A stretch of 64,000 nt of DNA, taken from the NCBI GenBank assembly GCA_940337035.1, contig CALNHX010005876.1:35377-99376 (forward strand). Reading direction: 5' to 3'. The notes under the pieces were generated by a model. That model did not search any database. It was not told the DNA's origin and saw nothing but the letters and a program-made list of their open reading frames with translations. Positions 45,831-56,634 of this stretch are shown in pieces. This DNA is from Agriotes lineatus (lineage: Eukaryota > Arthropoda > Insecta > Coleoptera > Elateridae). Each line of letters opens with the position of its first letter. The stretch's first letter is position 1. The position numbers and the translations under genes are program-made.

Positions 45831-48800
45831 AACTTTTACCTGCAATATGTAAATACTTGTGAAAAATAGGTTTTTAATTACCTATACGAAAATAGAAATG
45901 CATACTATTTTTTCGCGTTTCATATACAGAGTAAATCAAAAGTAAGGTCAATAAATTAAGTGGTTGTATACTGACATAAGTACAAGGTTATAATTCCATT
46001 GCCTGTACACTAAGTAATACAGATTGGTGTCGTCAAGAATTATAATGATATATACATTATTTATTATATACTGCAATGATATGTTTGTTAATTGATTTAA
46101 TTAAATAAATATTGATTAAGAACCACCATGCAAATAATATGTTTACACCATAAAATTCTAGGTAGATTAAAAGTGAGTTGTATTTTTCTGAGTTGTTAAA
46201 TAAATGGTTATATGCCCTGTATCATATTCTATTTATCTGCAAATATTGATAATTAATCGCTAGCTCAATTTGGTAAAGCAATCACTCAATCTCGGTTAGG
46301 TTCCTGGCTGAATGTGTAATTCTTAAATTAATTGAATACGGATCTGTATTCCATCTTCGCTCTAAAAACAATATGAAAATTCATCAAAGTTCTACCTGTA
46401 ATTATTTAAATTCGGCTGCTTTCGCGGCATTATTTGTCATTTGTTTTCTAGCATTCGTCGAGGGGACGCGCGCAAATTTCCCAATTGTTTTTCACGGCGT
46501 CGAATTGGATTCGGCTTCCGCCTAACCTCAAATTATGGACTGGGCCTATATTACGGGCTGCATTTATTTTACATCAACGGAAATTGCTTGGATTGCCTTG
46601 AGTATGCCTTTTCTTACACATGCATTAGTTTTAACGAGCCTAACTTAGCTAGTTTTAGGCTAAACAGTACCTGCTTTCACCGATCTTGTATCGGGACTCG
46701 AAGGACACGCTGAAGTACTTTCTTGGCTTGCTATGGGCCGGATCCTGCTGCAACTCCTGGCACACGTACTCACGAGGCTGCTCGATGCTATGGAGTCTTT
46801 CCCTCTGGGTTGTATCCGCTTGCTTTCCTCCACGCAGGGATCGGACTTGGGCTGCTTCGACTTTTAGGTTATGTACACTGGGCTCGGAGAACTCTTCAAC
46901 TTTTTGTGTTGGAATTGGCTACAAGTACTCCTACACGACCACGAACATGCACTCAATGAAATGGTATACTTTTTATGTTAATATAATTTTATTTATTAAT
47001 TGAAAATTTGTTTGGAGTACATTTTTAACATGTCAATTCATAATTAATGTCTTTTGTTCTCTCCCAAATATCCGCTATAAACAATTGCAAGTTAAATATT
47101 AAATAAAAAACGGATATGAACCAAGTTCAAAATAATTACTTATAACACTAATTTTGTCTATAACTAAAACTATTTACAAAATTCTTATTCTTAATAGTAT
47201 TGTCTACATTTATAGACTAATTAGTTAACCGTGTCTTTTCGCCACTGCACGTTTTAAATTGCTTTTAATTGTTCACACAAATCACTGCACTGATTAATTT
47301 TAATAGAGTATTTCCTGCACCAATGCGTCCTTTGAATTCACCTGTTTGTTTTTCCACACAATTTTCGGTCTATCTGCTGTGTTTATTTTTCTTTGCTTTT
47401 TTACTCTGGTTTGCTGATTCTTACAATTTCCATTAAATGCCTTAATGCCTGCCTTCTTAGCTGCTCATTGCAACGTTCATTAGCTTATCTAGCTTCTTAT
47501 ACCTTTCTTTTAAAACCCTGACAAATATTTCACTGTTTAACTTAACTTGAATTATACGCTATTACCTTTGCACAAACTTCTCATTTTAAATTGATCTTAC
47601 AGTCAACTTAGATCCCTGTGAGAATTGAGCTTTGCTTACTGCGTTCTTTATTTAATTATACTGCTATTAATGGCATCTCTTTACAAATGCATTCATTCTG
47701 TTAAATTCAAGTTTTAGCCTTGCAGTTATATAAAATACCGAAATACAGAATTGTCATATGATATAGTTTAGTTAATGTCAAAGCATTTGAATCCTGATAC
47801 AAGATGTATGTTTAATAGTGTCGAGATTTTACAATTGATGATATTATGGTCAAACATATAATAATAAACTTTTGTACGGAGATCTTGAATCAGAATTCAA
47901 ATGTTTTATAGGTCATTAAGTTTCACGATACTTTCGTAACTTATTTTTTAATGTTTTCATAGGTGAAACTTAACTTACAAATATTCCTGAAAATTTTTAT
48001 TGTTTAATATAGACTAAAACTGAAGTCTTAAAGCATGTACACAAATAATGTAAAAAGTATGTACACAAATAATGTAAATAGTAATCAATATACAATATAC
48101 AATATACCTCACCCTGAACTTTAGTGAAATGTCCACTAATTTGGCAATGCTATCAGAGTTGAGTTGTAGGGCTTAAGACCACTGCAATACATTCTCTTAT
48201 AACAAAGGTTGTAGCATAGGTCAATACTAATAGTAGAAGTACACTGTACTAAAAATTGCAATAGGTCTGGTGCAATTTTTGAAAACCACTCGTTAAATCA
48301 GTAAAAGTACAATAATCTAAGGCACAGATTGAAATGTCCCAACAAGTGATTTTTGCTCTTGAATTTTATCTAAATTCGGTCTTATTGCAACCACATGTGC
48401 GAACATAAGTTCAAAAAACTTCATTTCAGTAACCAATCAGTTTAAGCATTCAAATGTTTTCATTTTTTGTGGAATTATTATGAATGTTTGACGTATAGTT
48501 TATTATCCAAAATTGTTGTTTGATATCCTCCAACTACCTTTAAATTTAATAACCATACGTATAAATCATCCTGTAAAAGTGTAAAATATATCATTTGTAT
48601 GTGACATTTGAATATCAAACTATAACCAAAGAGCATAATGCTCTTTGCTATAACCAAGCTGAGCAGAATTGCTTTTTATGTACTGAAGCGCAATAAGCAG
48701 TTCCAATTCAACTAAGTGGTGTCACCTGCTAGCTGTAATGGTTGTAAAGTACCACTATACTAAACGATTTCGAATGTAGAAATATAATTCATTACAATAT

Positions 48801-48954
48801 GAAATTCTAGAAAACATCTAATGATGCAGGTAAAATTATATGTAATAAAATTACCATCGCCAACCGTTTTTAGAAGATAGAAAAGATAATAACAATATAA
48901 ATTATTATATTATAAAAGATAAGGCAATTACTGTTACAGAAATATATTTACAAG
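45831..48954. other. Intergenic region between LINE remains and paralogue B
   Basis: Mostly AT-rich sequence without a gene. About 46430-46960 is richer in G and C and has several short open frames without recognisable motifs, perhaps old transposon sequence. Homology to the 3' flank of paralogue A begins near 48858 (CCAACCGTTTTTAGAAGATA). Confidence 0.45.
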
Positions 48955-50262
48955 TTACTTCAAATGGGTTTTCATGTGTACTACTAAGAGCTTAATATCT
49001 TTATTACCAAAACTGCACTTATCACATCGATAGAACTTAGAAAGTGAAGTTGCTTGGAAAGGATTACTTATAGGTTTAATAACATGTGTTTCTTTATGGC
49101 AATTAAATACGTAGGCCTTCCTGGTCGTGTAAGAGCACACATCACACTTAAAGACAGTGTGTGATTTCATGTGCAAATTCAGTGCGTTTGTACTCTTGCA
49201 AGTAAAACCGCACTTGTTACAAGTATACGTCTGTGCAGTATGGATCAAGGCATGTTGCTTTACATAATTTTTTAAATGTGTAGTATATGGGCAAATGCTG
49301 CACTTGTAAAGTTCCACTCCTATGTGTTTCTTCAAATGTTGGTGTAAGCGCATTTTAGTCTTCCCAGAGTAGCGGCAAAGTGTACACTTATAAGGACTTT
49401 CGGTGCTGTGCGTCAGTTTATGCTTGTTAATGGAATCTTTGAATTTTGTTTTGAACACGCACTGATCACACTTAAATAGCTTGACTGGCATATGAGCAGC
49501 AACATGGTGACGCACATTACATAATTTATATGTTGTAAAAGTGCACATGCTACACTTAAACAATTTATCTTCGGCGTGGTTTTGCATATGTGCCCGAAGG
49601 TTGTTTTTGAGTGCACCGCGGTAGCTGCACACACTGCATTTGAAAGGCTTATCTTCCATATGGTTCAGTTTATGCTGCTCCAGTAGTGTTAGCCTAGTAC
49701 CCTTGTAGTTGCACTGGTTGCATTTAAAAATCTTCTCCATGTGGACACTGCTGTGGGCTACCATGCGCCCCTTACTATCACATCTGTAATCGCATTTGGA
49801 GCATTCGTACTTTCCAACTTTACAATGGCGCAAAACATGACGGCGTATAAAAGTTCGCTGCGTACTGGAGTAGTCACACACGCTACACTTATAGAAGCTC
49901 TTCTTACTCTTGGTGGTTACCTTTATAATGCTCGGTTTGTCGGGCTTTGCGCTTTCATCTATCGGCTCATCTTTAATTGTATGTACAGGTACAACAGATT
50001 CAGACGTCAAAGGTTTTGTTTCTGTATCTGTAGGTTCTTCTTTCAAAACAACTTCTGGATTAAAAACCTGTATATCTGCATCTTTGTAATCGAATTCAGT
50101 TTTGATTGTAACAAAAGTTAGTTCCCCTTGTTTTACGGTATGTTTAGAAGCTACTTCGTCTAAATCAGATATATTCCTTACATCTAGCGCTAATGCTAGC
50201 AGATCTTTCGTATCTGTTTGCTTTGTAAAATGCGAAGCTGGGCCCTTTATATCCATAGTCAT
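48955..50262 (-). CDS. C2H2 zinc-finger protein with 11 fingers, paralogue B, 435 aa
   Basis: Probable nuclear DNA-binding regulator and sister of 23635-24945, one residue shorter. The N-terminal 123 residues are almost the same, with psi-K-x-E motifs I-K-T-E, L-K-E-E (V-K-E-E in A) and I-K-D-E. All 11 fingers keep their C2H2 ligands, so both copies look functional. Finger 4 differs from A at all four DNA-contact positions, and fingers 3, 5, 6 and 10 at two or three each, while fingers 1, 2, 8, 9 and 11 are nearly unchanged. Upstream are the same TTGCAG acceptor-like site and the GGCGCG-type MITE as in A, so the regulatory flank was duplicated with the gene. Confidence 0.92.
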   Translation of the reverse strand: MTMDIKGPASHFTKQTDTKDLLALALDVRNISDLDEVASKHTVKQGELTFVTIKTEFDYKDADIQVFNPEVVLKEEPTDTETKPLTSESVVPVHTIKDEPIDESAKPDKPSIIKVTTKSKKSFYKCSVCDYSSTQRTFIRRHVLRHCKVGKYECSKCDYRCDSKGRMVAHSSVHMEKIFKCNQCNYKGTRLTLLEQHKLNHMEDKPFKCSVCSYRGALKNNLRAHMQNHAEDKLFKCSMCTFTTYKLCNVRHHVAAHMPVKLFKCDQCVFKTKFKDSINKHKLTHSTESPYKCTLCRYSGKTKMRLHQHLKKHIGVELYKCSICPYTTHLKNYVKQHALIHTAQTYTCNKCGFTCKSTNALNLHMKSHTVFKCDVCSYTTRKAYVFNCHKETHVIKPISNPFQATSLSKFYRCDKCSFGNKDIKLLVVHMKTHLK

Positions 50263-50510
50263 CGAGTGCCAAGGGGTACAGGAACTTACTGCAATTATTA
50301 CAAATTTAATTAATTTAGTTAGTAGTTAATTCTTCTGCTTACTCTCTACTGGTAAATATTCTGAGCAACATATGGATACACAATTCGAACGTCGTGTTTT
50401 AAGGTTAAGCCACAGCCACAGAACAATAACTTGAAGTTGAACTATAAATAATTAGTAGCTCTACCAATAACCTTGAAAATTATAGAGCGAAAGCATCTAA
50501 ACGTCTATTA

Positions 50511-50617
50511 AGACGCGTTTCCACTGAGTCGGCTTTGTTGATCGGTAAAGCCGAATTGCAGAGCCGAAGTGCTTTACTGTTTCCACCAAATCGGTATTTT
50601 TCTGTGGAAACGCGCAT
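50511..50617 (+). repeat. Short MITE-like palindrome upstream of paralogue B
   Basis: Counterpart of 25194-25299 with GACGCGTTTCCAC and GTGGAAACGCGC ends, slightly diverged. Just after it this copy has about 65 bp (50618-50682) that is missing upstream of paralogue A, where the element is directly followed by CAGTAGCGTTCATAATTA. Confidence 0.62.
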
Positions 50618-50915
50618 CGGTCTTGTCATTCTGGATTTTCTGCATCCAAATAACTGACGAAGAAAACGCAATATAAATGCCTCAGCGGCGTTCATAATTA
50701 TTGCGACTCGAAAATTAAAATTAGGTCGCAAACCTGGTTCAGTAGTGATTTATTTACGGATATAATACTTGACGATTCGGATATAATCATTTTGTGGGTC
50801 CAGCTTCTTTTTTCTACAAAGATAAAATATAACTACTACCTACTATCACAACTGTAGATACTTTTTCAAAATGGTAATAATAAATGCACCTAGATTGGGC
50901 TTCGTGCATGGTATA

Positions 50916-52985
50916 TCTCTTCTTCACGTGTGTTATCCGTTCCGGATGTTCGCGATCAATAAGGCAATCTGGACTTTGTTGACGGCTGTTCGGAAGAGGT
51001 CTGTCGTTGTCATTGAGAACCAAGATCTTAGATTCCTCAGCCAGGAGATCCGCCTGCGTCCGGTCCTCTCTTTCCTAGCACTTTACGTCTGTACGTCTAC
51101 ATCTCAAAAGTCTCGAGTTTCCTCATTGATGCTGTCGTCAGTGTCCAGATCTCAGCTCCATACAAAAGGACAGAGAATATATAACCCCTTAACAGTCGAA
51201 TTTTTGTATTTAGATTTAGATCTCGAGTCTTAAACACTTTCTGCATGTTAACAAATGTTGTTCTGGCTTTCTCAATCCTGTACTTAATTACTTTAGAATG
51301 ATCCCATTGATAATTGCCCGATATACCTAGGTATGTCATTGATGTTACTCTTTCGATTGGTTGGGAGTTTACTATGAAGGGTCCGGGTGGAATTGTATTT
51401 CTACTAATAACCATGTATTTTGTTTTTTGTATGTTTAGTTCAAGTCCGTATCGTCGACTGATCATTTCAATGTTTCTCCCTTTTAAACCTTCGAAGCTGT
51501 CCGCAAATATAATCGCAACGTCCGCATATCTAATGTCCATTTTCATTCCGTTTAATGATATACTAGCATCTATGTCTTGCAGAGATTCGTTAAATAGGTA
51601 TTTGCTCGGAGTAAATATTGAATAGCAGGGGTGATAAAACACATCCCTGTCGCACGCCTCGTTTTATCGCTACCTCGTCTGAATCATCTCCATCTATCGT
51701 AATGTATGCGGATTGATTCCAGTAGAGGTTAATTATAATTTGTAGATCTTTGTCATCGATGCCAATTTTTTCCAAAACATTAATAAGTTGGTCGTGTTTA
51801 ACTCTATCAAATGCTTTATGATAGTCTATAAAGCAAGCGTAAATATCGACATTCACATCTCTGCAACGTTGAAACAGAACTTGTACTGCAAAGAGAGCCA
51901 ATCTCGTACCCAAGGCGTTTCGGAATCCGAATTACATTTCACTTAGCTACTCTTCACAGAGTTTGAAAATACGTCTGAGTATTATTTTCAGGAAGATTTT
52001 GAAAAAATGTGACATAATGCAATTGTGCTGTAATCGGCACAGTATTTGGCGCTAGATTTCTTTGGTATGGCGATGAAAGTTGGTTTGAGCCATTCTCTGG
52101 GTATTTTCCCTGAAACGTATATATGATTAAAGATGCTAGTTATCCATGTTGTAGCATTATCGTCAAGAAGTTTTAGAATTTCGGATTGGATTTCACTGTT
52201 ATATATGGTCCACTTACACATGCTCTTTGTTTCAGATCACCCCTCTGTTCATCATTGAAAAGATTTGTAATGTAGTCTTTCCATTTTTGTATTATCGCCT
52301 TTTTATCTATAATGATATTTCCTTCCTCATCTAATATCAAGCGTCCAACTGTTTTGCGTTTAACCGTACCTGCCGCTTCTTTGATCTTACGATGCATGTT
52401 AAAGTGGTCGTGTTTCCTTTCTAAGGTCTCAATTTTTCTGCATTGTTCTTTTAACCAATTTTCCTTAGCTATTCTTATCTCTTTCCGAATATTTCTTTGT
52501 ATTTCACTGTATTTTTGTATGTTAGTTCCCTTATATCTCCTTCTCTCATCCATCATATACAGAATGTAATCGGTCATCCATTGATGTTTTTTAGGCTTAA
52601 TTGGTTTCAAATAGTCTTTGTGAATTTCTTCTACTGTTACTCTGAATTCTGCCAGCTTTTCCTCAATATTGTTACTGGTATCTATGTTTGCAATACCTCT
52701 CTTCAATGTAGCTGTTACTTGTGTTCTGATATTGTTGTCTTTTAATTTTGTCATGTCATATTGTTGTTTACGTTTATTTTTCACTATTCTCTTCAGTATT
52801 ACGTTTATTTTGGCTACCAAGGCGTTATGGTCAGATTCTATGTCAGCACTTGGGTATGTTTTCGTTGATTGTATGCTATTCTTGAATCTTTTATTTATTA
52901 ACACATAGTCAATTTGATTTCTGGCATGGTATACAAGGCCCAAAAGGCCGAGTTTTTTATTTTTTCCGGTTTTTTCCAATAATGC
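50916..52985 (-). pseudogene. 5'-truncated LINE with endonuclease end and reverse transcriptase
   Basis: On the minus strand, 52173-52979 reads R-N-Q-I-D-Y-V-L-I-N, then S-D-H-N-A-L-V (end of the APE endonuclease), then a basic linker. Further pieces hold I-P-R-E-W, A-F-D-R-V-K-H-D-Q-L, R-G-V-R-Q-G-C-V-L-S-P-L-L-F-N and R-Y-A-D-V-A-I-I-F-A, in which the usual second D of Y-A-D-D is V, then K-T-K-Y-M-V-I. The C-terminal basic domain is partly deleted. Four frames are needed, so it is inactive. It sits inside duplicated segment B and is absent from segment A. Confidence 0.85.
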
Positions 52986-54402
52986 ACTTAACGATCCAGT
53001 AGCGCATAACCATTTTTGCGCTATCGACTATCAAAAATAAGTAGTTTGCTTGAAGCTGTATAATATTGTTAGCCTACATAAAGTACGCAATTACTGTTTC
53101 TACAGTAACTAAATACAAAAGAATTGTCTTAGAAATGTTATATTTTATAACAGGTCTATTATTTTGTTATCATACCAACCAGCAAGGATACGATAAGTTG
53201 AACTTTCGATGACAGGTAGGAAACACGAAAGCAAGTAAAAAGTATCTATAAAAGCGTTTACACGGAGCTTCGCTCGCAAGTGCGGACGTAAAATAGGTAC
53301 AAATATCTTAATGTTGCTAATAATATTAAAACAGTAAAAGAAAACACTTAGTAAGACACATTACATCAATTTACAGCACCAGACGATTTAACATCTCGCC
53401 CACGAGAATGCACTTACAATATTCGCTTGCGACTGGGTTATAAAAGGCGCGGTGTCGACAGGACCGATGCAGGATGTTTACCATGTATCTTTAGAGTTTA
53501 CAATATGTCTATTTTGATCAAGGATAAAAACCTGACCGATGTGCAAAATATTACTTTTATTTAATTAATAGTCCTTGCGTACACGCAAAAAAAAATCGGG
53601 TTGGTCCCGGTGGCGGCTGGTCCTTAGGAGCGCAGGTGCGTTAGCCTCCCAGCCGTCAACAACCCATACAGCATTAGAAAGAAGTAATAATTATTCTATA
53701 ATTAAAAATATGTTGTTCCATCTATCCTACAGTTACAATATAACAAGGTTCAAGTAACGAGATCCGAGCAAGGGCATAACCAGGGTGACAGGGAGGGGCA
53801 CTTGACCATCCCTAAAAAAATTAAGAGCGAAAGACAGTCGATTTATAACAATTATTACAATTCACGTTCTACAAGATTTAAAAAACGAAACTATAATAGT
53901 TTATAAATAATAAATTAACAATTTCTTAAAAATAAAATAAAACAATAATAATAAATAATAACAATAATAGATAATTGTATATATGATTTTTTCTCTCTCT
54001 AACTGGAATCTAACTACGCCCTTGGATTCGGAAGTAGCTATTCGATACCGTTTAAAACATGTAAAATAAGATTCAAGAAGTATGGCAACATTATATGAAT
54101 TATGTGTCGCTGGTATTAATGTATCGAACCGCTGGCAGCTGTTAAGGGCGGTTCGAAATAGAGCCCAAACGTATACGGCAATTACGGGCGAAAAACGCTG
54201 ACATGTGCAGAATCGAGCTATCATAGTTTCAATGTGACGCAAAGGCTAAACGACATGGTAGCGCAGTTAGCCGTTAAACTCACGGAATTATCGTCTTATT
54301 TACCAAACACTGCGCTCCTGAAATATAATGCGATCCGAGCGTATACGCAACCAGCGCGCCTATAAAACAAACGTGGTGCAATCTGATAATGAAAATGTTA
54401 AT
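52986..54402. repeat. Duplicated segment B, distal part
   Basis: Diverged copy of 32990-33341 joined to 35523-35926/36753-37650, with no AGAGAG-ended element at about 53504. About 53200-53300 carries an extra stretch not seen in segment A. The hAT-like MITE at 53769-54024 is shared. No coding potential is seen; a 113-codon minus-strand frame at 53901-54242 covers the MITE and is discounted. Confidence 0.7.
53769..54024. mobile_element. hAT-like MITE (256 bp) in duplicated segment B
   Basis: Counterpart of 37017-37266, with CAAGGGCATAACC and inverted CAAGGGCGTAGTT ends. GATCCGAG and GATTCGGA flank it as a diverged 8-bp repeat. Its presence at the same place in both segments dates it before the duplication. 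Confidence 0.6.
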
Positions 54403-55042
54403 AAAAACTAAAGTCCACACAACGGATAGTTAAACAGAATGAGTAAGCTCAATGTAGAAGCAGGGGTGGCCCTAGGGTGGTGCGAGTGGTGCGACAGCAC
54501 CGATCGCCATTAAGGGGGGGGGGGGGGGCGCCGATAATGTAACGATAGATCTACTGCAAAACACAAAACCCAAGCACCTTAATACCACTTAACCCTACCA
54601 CCCAAAATAAGAGTAACATTATAATGTTTTTACGAATTAAACATCTGGATTTATCATTAAATAACAGTATCAGTGTTAAAAAAATATTTCATATCCTCTT
54701 TTGACCGTCGGCATAAGTTATTAACATAAGTTAAGATGGTGCTCCGTCAGTTGTTTATTTATAGGGACATTCTAAGCATTCTCTTTTGGAAAGCAAGGGG
54801 AGTCACGTGTTAAGTCCCAAAAAATTGGGGGCAAGGGGGGAGCGCCACATTGAGATTTCGCACCACCTGAAAAACTTGCTGGGGGCCGCCCTTGGGTAGA
54901 AGTCCTGTCATGTTGACCTCTACAAAAAAGTAGAGGTGCGCTAATAGAAGTAGTTGCGTTACTTTTCCTGTTGACAAGAAATTCATGGAAGTCACTAGAA
55001 TTATTATTCTTTCTGTGTGGCCTATTTAATAGTGTGTGTGGC
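54403..55042 (+). repeat. Duplicated flank block X, second copy, split by a hAT element
   Basis: The parts 54403-54460 and 54903-55042 match 22560-22840. It follows the distal part of segment B directly, while the first copy precedes segment A. This is what a tandem array would give if this were the start of a third unit, whose zinc-finger gene is not present here. Confidence 0.7.
54461..54894. mobile_element. hAT-type MITE (434 bp) with G-rich interior
   Basis: It begins CAGGGGTGGCCCT and ends, inverted, CAAGGGCGGCCCC. TGTAGAAG and GGTAGAAG flank it (54453-54460 and 54895-54902), an 8-bp target duplication with one change. The paralogous block at 22700 has the empty target. A run of about 16 G lies near 54517-54532. 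No transposase is encoded. Confidence 0.82.
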
Positions 55043-55179
55043 GTAACACCCCTTGGTGGGGTATCGCCGCTTAAAGCTTTCTAGATCGACTTCGTGGGGT
55101 GGGTCAATTTCCATTCCGCTGTTGGGCACGATATTGATTTTAAAAATCCACATAATAGGTATTAAGACTTTGGAACACA

Positions 55180-55661
55180 TATACTTTGGGGCAGCTATAG
55201 GTAATTGTTCTTTGAAAGTCAATATATTGCACGACTTAAAAATTAAATGTTTAGATTTTTATATTGAAAGTATTCATCAAATTTTATCAAGATTTCCTCT
55301 GAAAAATTCCGTATTTGCAAAATTAGAATTCCTGGACCCTAAAGTTATAATTGAACAGAAAATTAAGACGATTTCTGATATTGCGCCACACTTTCCAAAT
55401 TTGATGTTAGATACTCAAGATATTGATAATGAATGGCGGGTGCTTCGAAATTTGGATTTCCCGGAATTGGACATAAATTGCGATGACGATCCTATAGTAT
55501 TTTGGAACAGTATCAAGCTTGGAACTGGGGAACAAAAATATCGAAAACTAAAAATTTCAGTCTTTAATTTACTTGGTTTACCACATTCAAGTGCCAATGT
55601 CGATAGATTTTTTTCACAAATCAATTTAAATAAAACTTTGGTTAGAAATAACTTCAAATAG
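55180..55661 (+). pseudogene. hAT-superfamily transposase, C-terminal fragment
   Basis: The frame 55053-55661 is open to a TAG, but only about residue 43 onwards looks like protein. It ends L-L-G-L-P-H-S-S-A-N-V-D-R-F-F-S-Q, then L-N-K-T-L-V-R-N-N-F, the signature of the hAT C-terminal dimerisation domain (Dimer_Tnp_hAT). Upstream text such as F-L-D-P and H-F-P-N-L also fits. The BED finger and catalytic residues are missing. It lies close to a hAT MITE, but they are not visibly the same element. Confidence 0.75.
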
Positions 55662-55694
55662 GAAACGTTAAAAGGATTATTGTTCACAATAGTA

Positions 55695-55835
55695 ATTTAC
55701 GGTACAAGTGCGTAAAGCTACTCTTTAGTCACGAGTGGGGTAGAGTTAAAACGCGAGTGAGCGAGCGTTTTGAGCCCCGCGAGTGACTAAAGATGATTTA
55801 CGCATGTGTATCGTACAATATTTTATCCCAGATAA
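55695..55835. repeat. Hairpin module with GAGTGAGCGAGCG centre
   Basis: Arms GTACAAGTGCGTAAA..CTCTTTAGTCACGAGTGGGG and CCCCGCGAGTGACTAAAG..TTTACGCATGTGTATCGTAC pair around a GC-rich centre. It is followed at once by AATATTTTATC, as in the palindromic repeat family. It has no coding potential. Confidence 0.7.
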
Positions 55836-56081
55836 AATCTAGAAAACACGGTAAATATAAAAAAAAATTCAATGTAAATTAGGATTCCAGCAACCGGTCG
55901 TAATTTTGCATGTTTTAAAAATTTTAAAACACGTTGCTACTGACAACCTGCCTAATGATATCGTTCAAACACGTTACTACCGACGACGTAAACTAATAAA
56001 ATCATTTTTTTAAACAAACGTTTTACAAACTAAAAACTGCCAACCAAAAGTCAATTTTACACACTGTCGTAGATAAAGTCT

Positions 56082-56634
56082 TTTATCTACGACCACTACT
56101 AAAAGTAGCTAGCTTGTTTCACTAAAAGTGACGTTTTATAGTTTACCGTGGTTAAAGAAATCAGCTGTTTACTTTTAGCTCTAGTGCTAAAAGTGAAGTG
56201 AGGTTATAAAACTACAATTTCGAACTATAAGTGAAGTTGTAAAGTTATCCTAGTTGCTTCTTGCGTTACAGGTAAAGTGTTTTTGAAATAATTAAAGCGT
56301 TATGTAATGAATACACTCAGATGTGGAGTATTAATAATTACATTTCGTAACTGACCTTGACAGCACTGGCTTCGCAAACATTCGCCCGCGGCGTGGCCTA
56401 CTATTTATTATGACATAAATTAGAAGTGTCGTAGATGCAAACATTTGTTAAATCGATATGTATGGATTAATAACGGTAAAATTAAGGTCGTAGATAAAAT
56501 ATTGCATGCAACGCGTGCTAAAAGTCGTTTATGCACGAGACATGTTATGAAACTCAGCCTTCGGCTTCGTTTCATAATTTTCATGTATCGTGCATAAACG
56601 TCAACTTTTAGCACTTGTTGCATAAATAGCTATT
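56082..56634 (-). repeat. Palindromic repeat family, copy 3
   Basis: Reverse-strand copy of the unit at 14161-14727 with the same hairpin, GCTAAAAG motifs and ends (here TTTATCTACGACC at 56082 and ATAGCTATT at 56626-56634). An extra inverted GTCGTAGATAAA lies just outside, at 56067-56078, making a small palindrome at the boundary. Confidence 0.8.

Noticed and set aside
46430..47003. Overlapping short frames in a GC-richer patch
   Set aside because: Three overlapping frames of similar length without motifs indicate composition and not coding.
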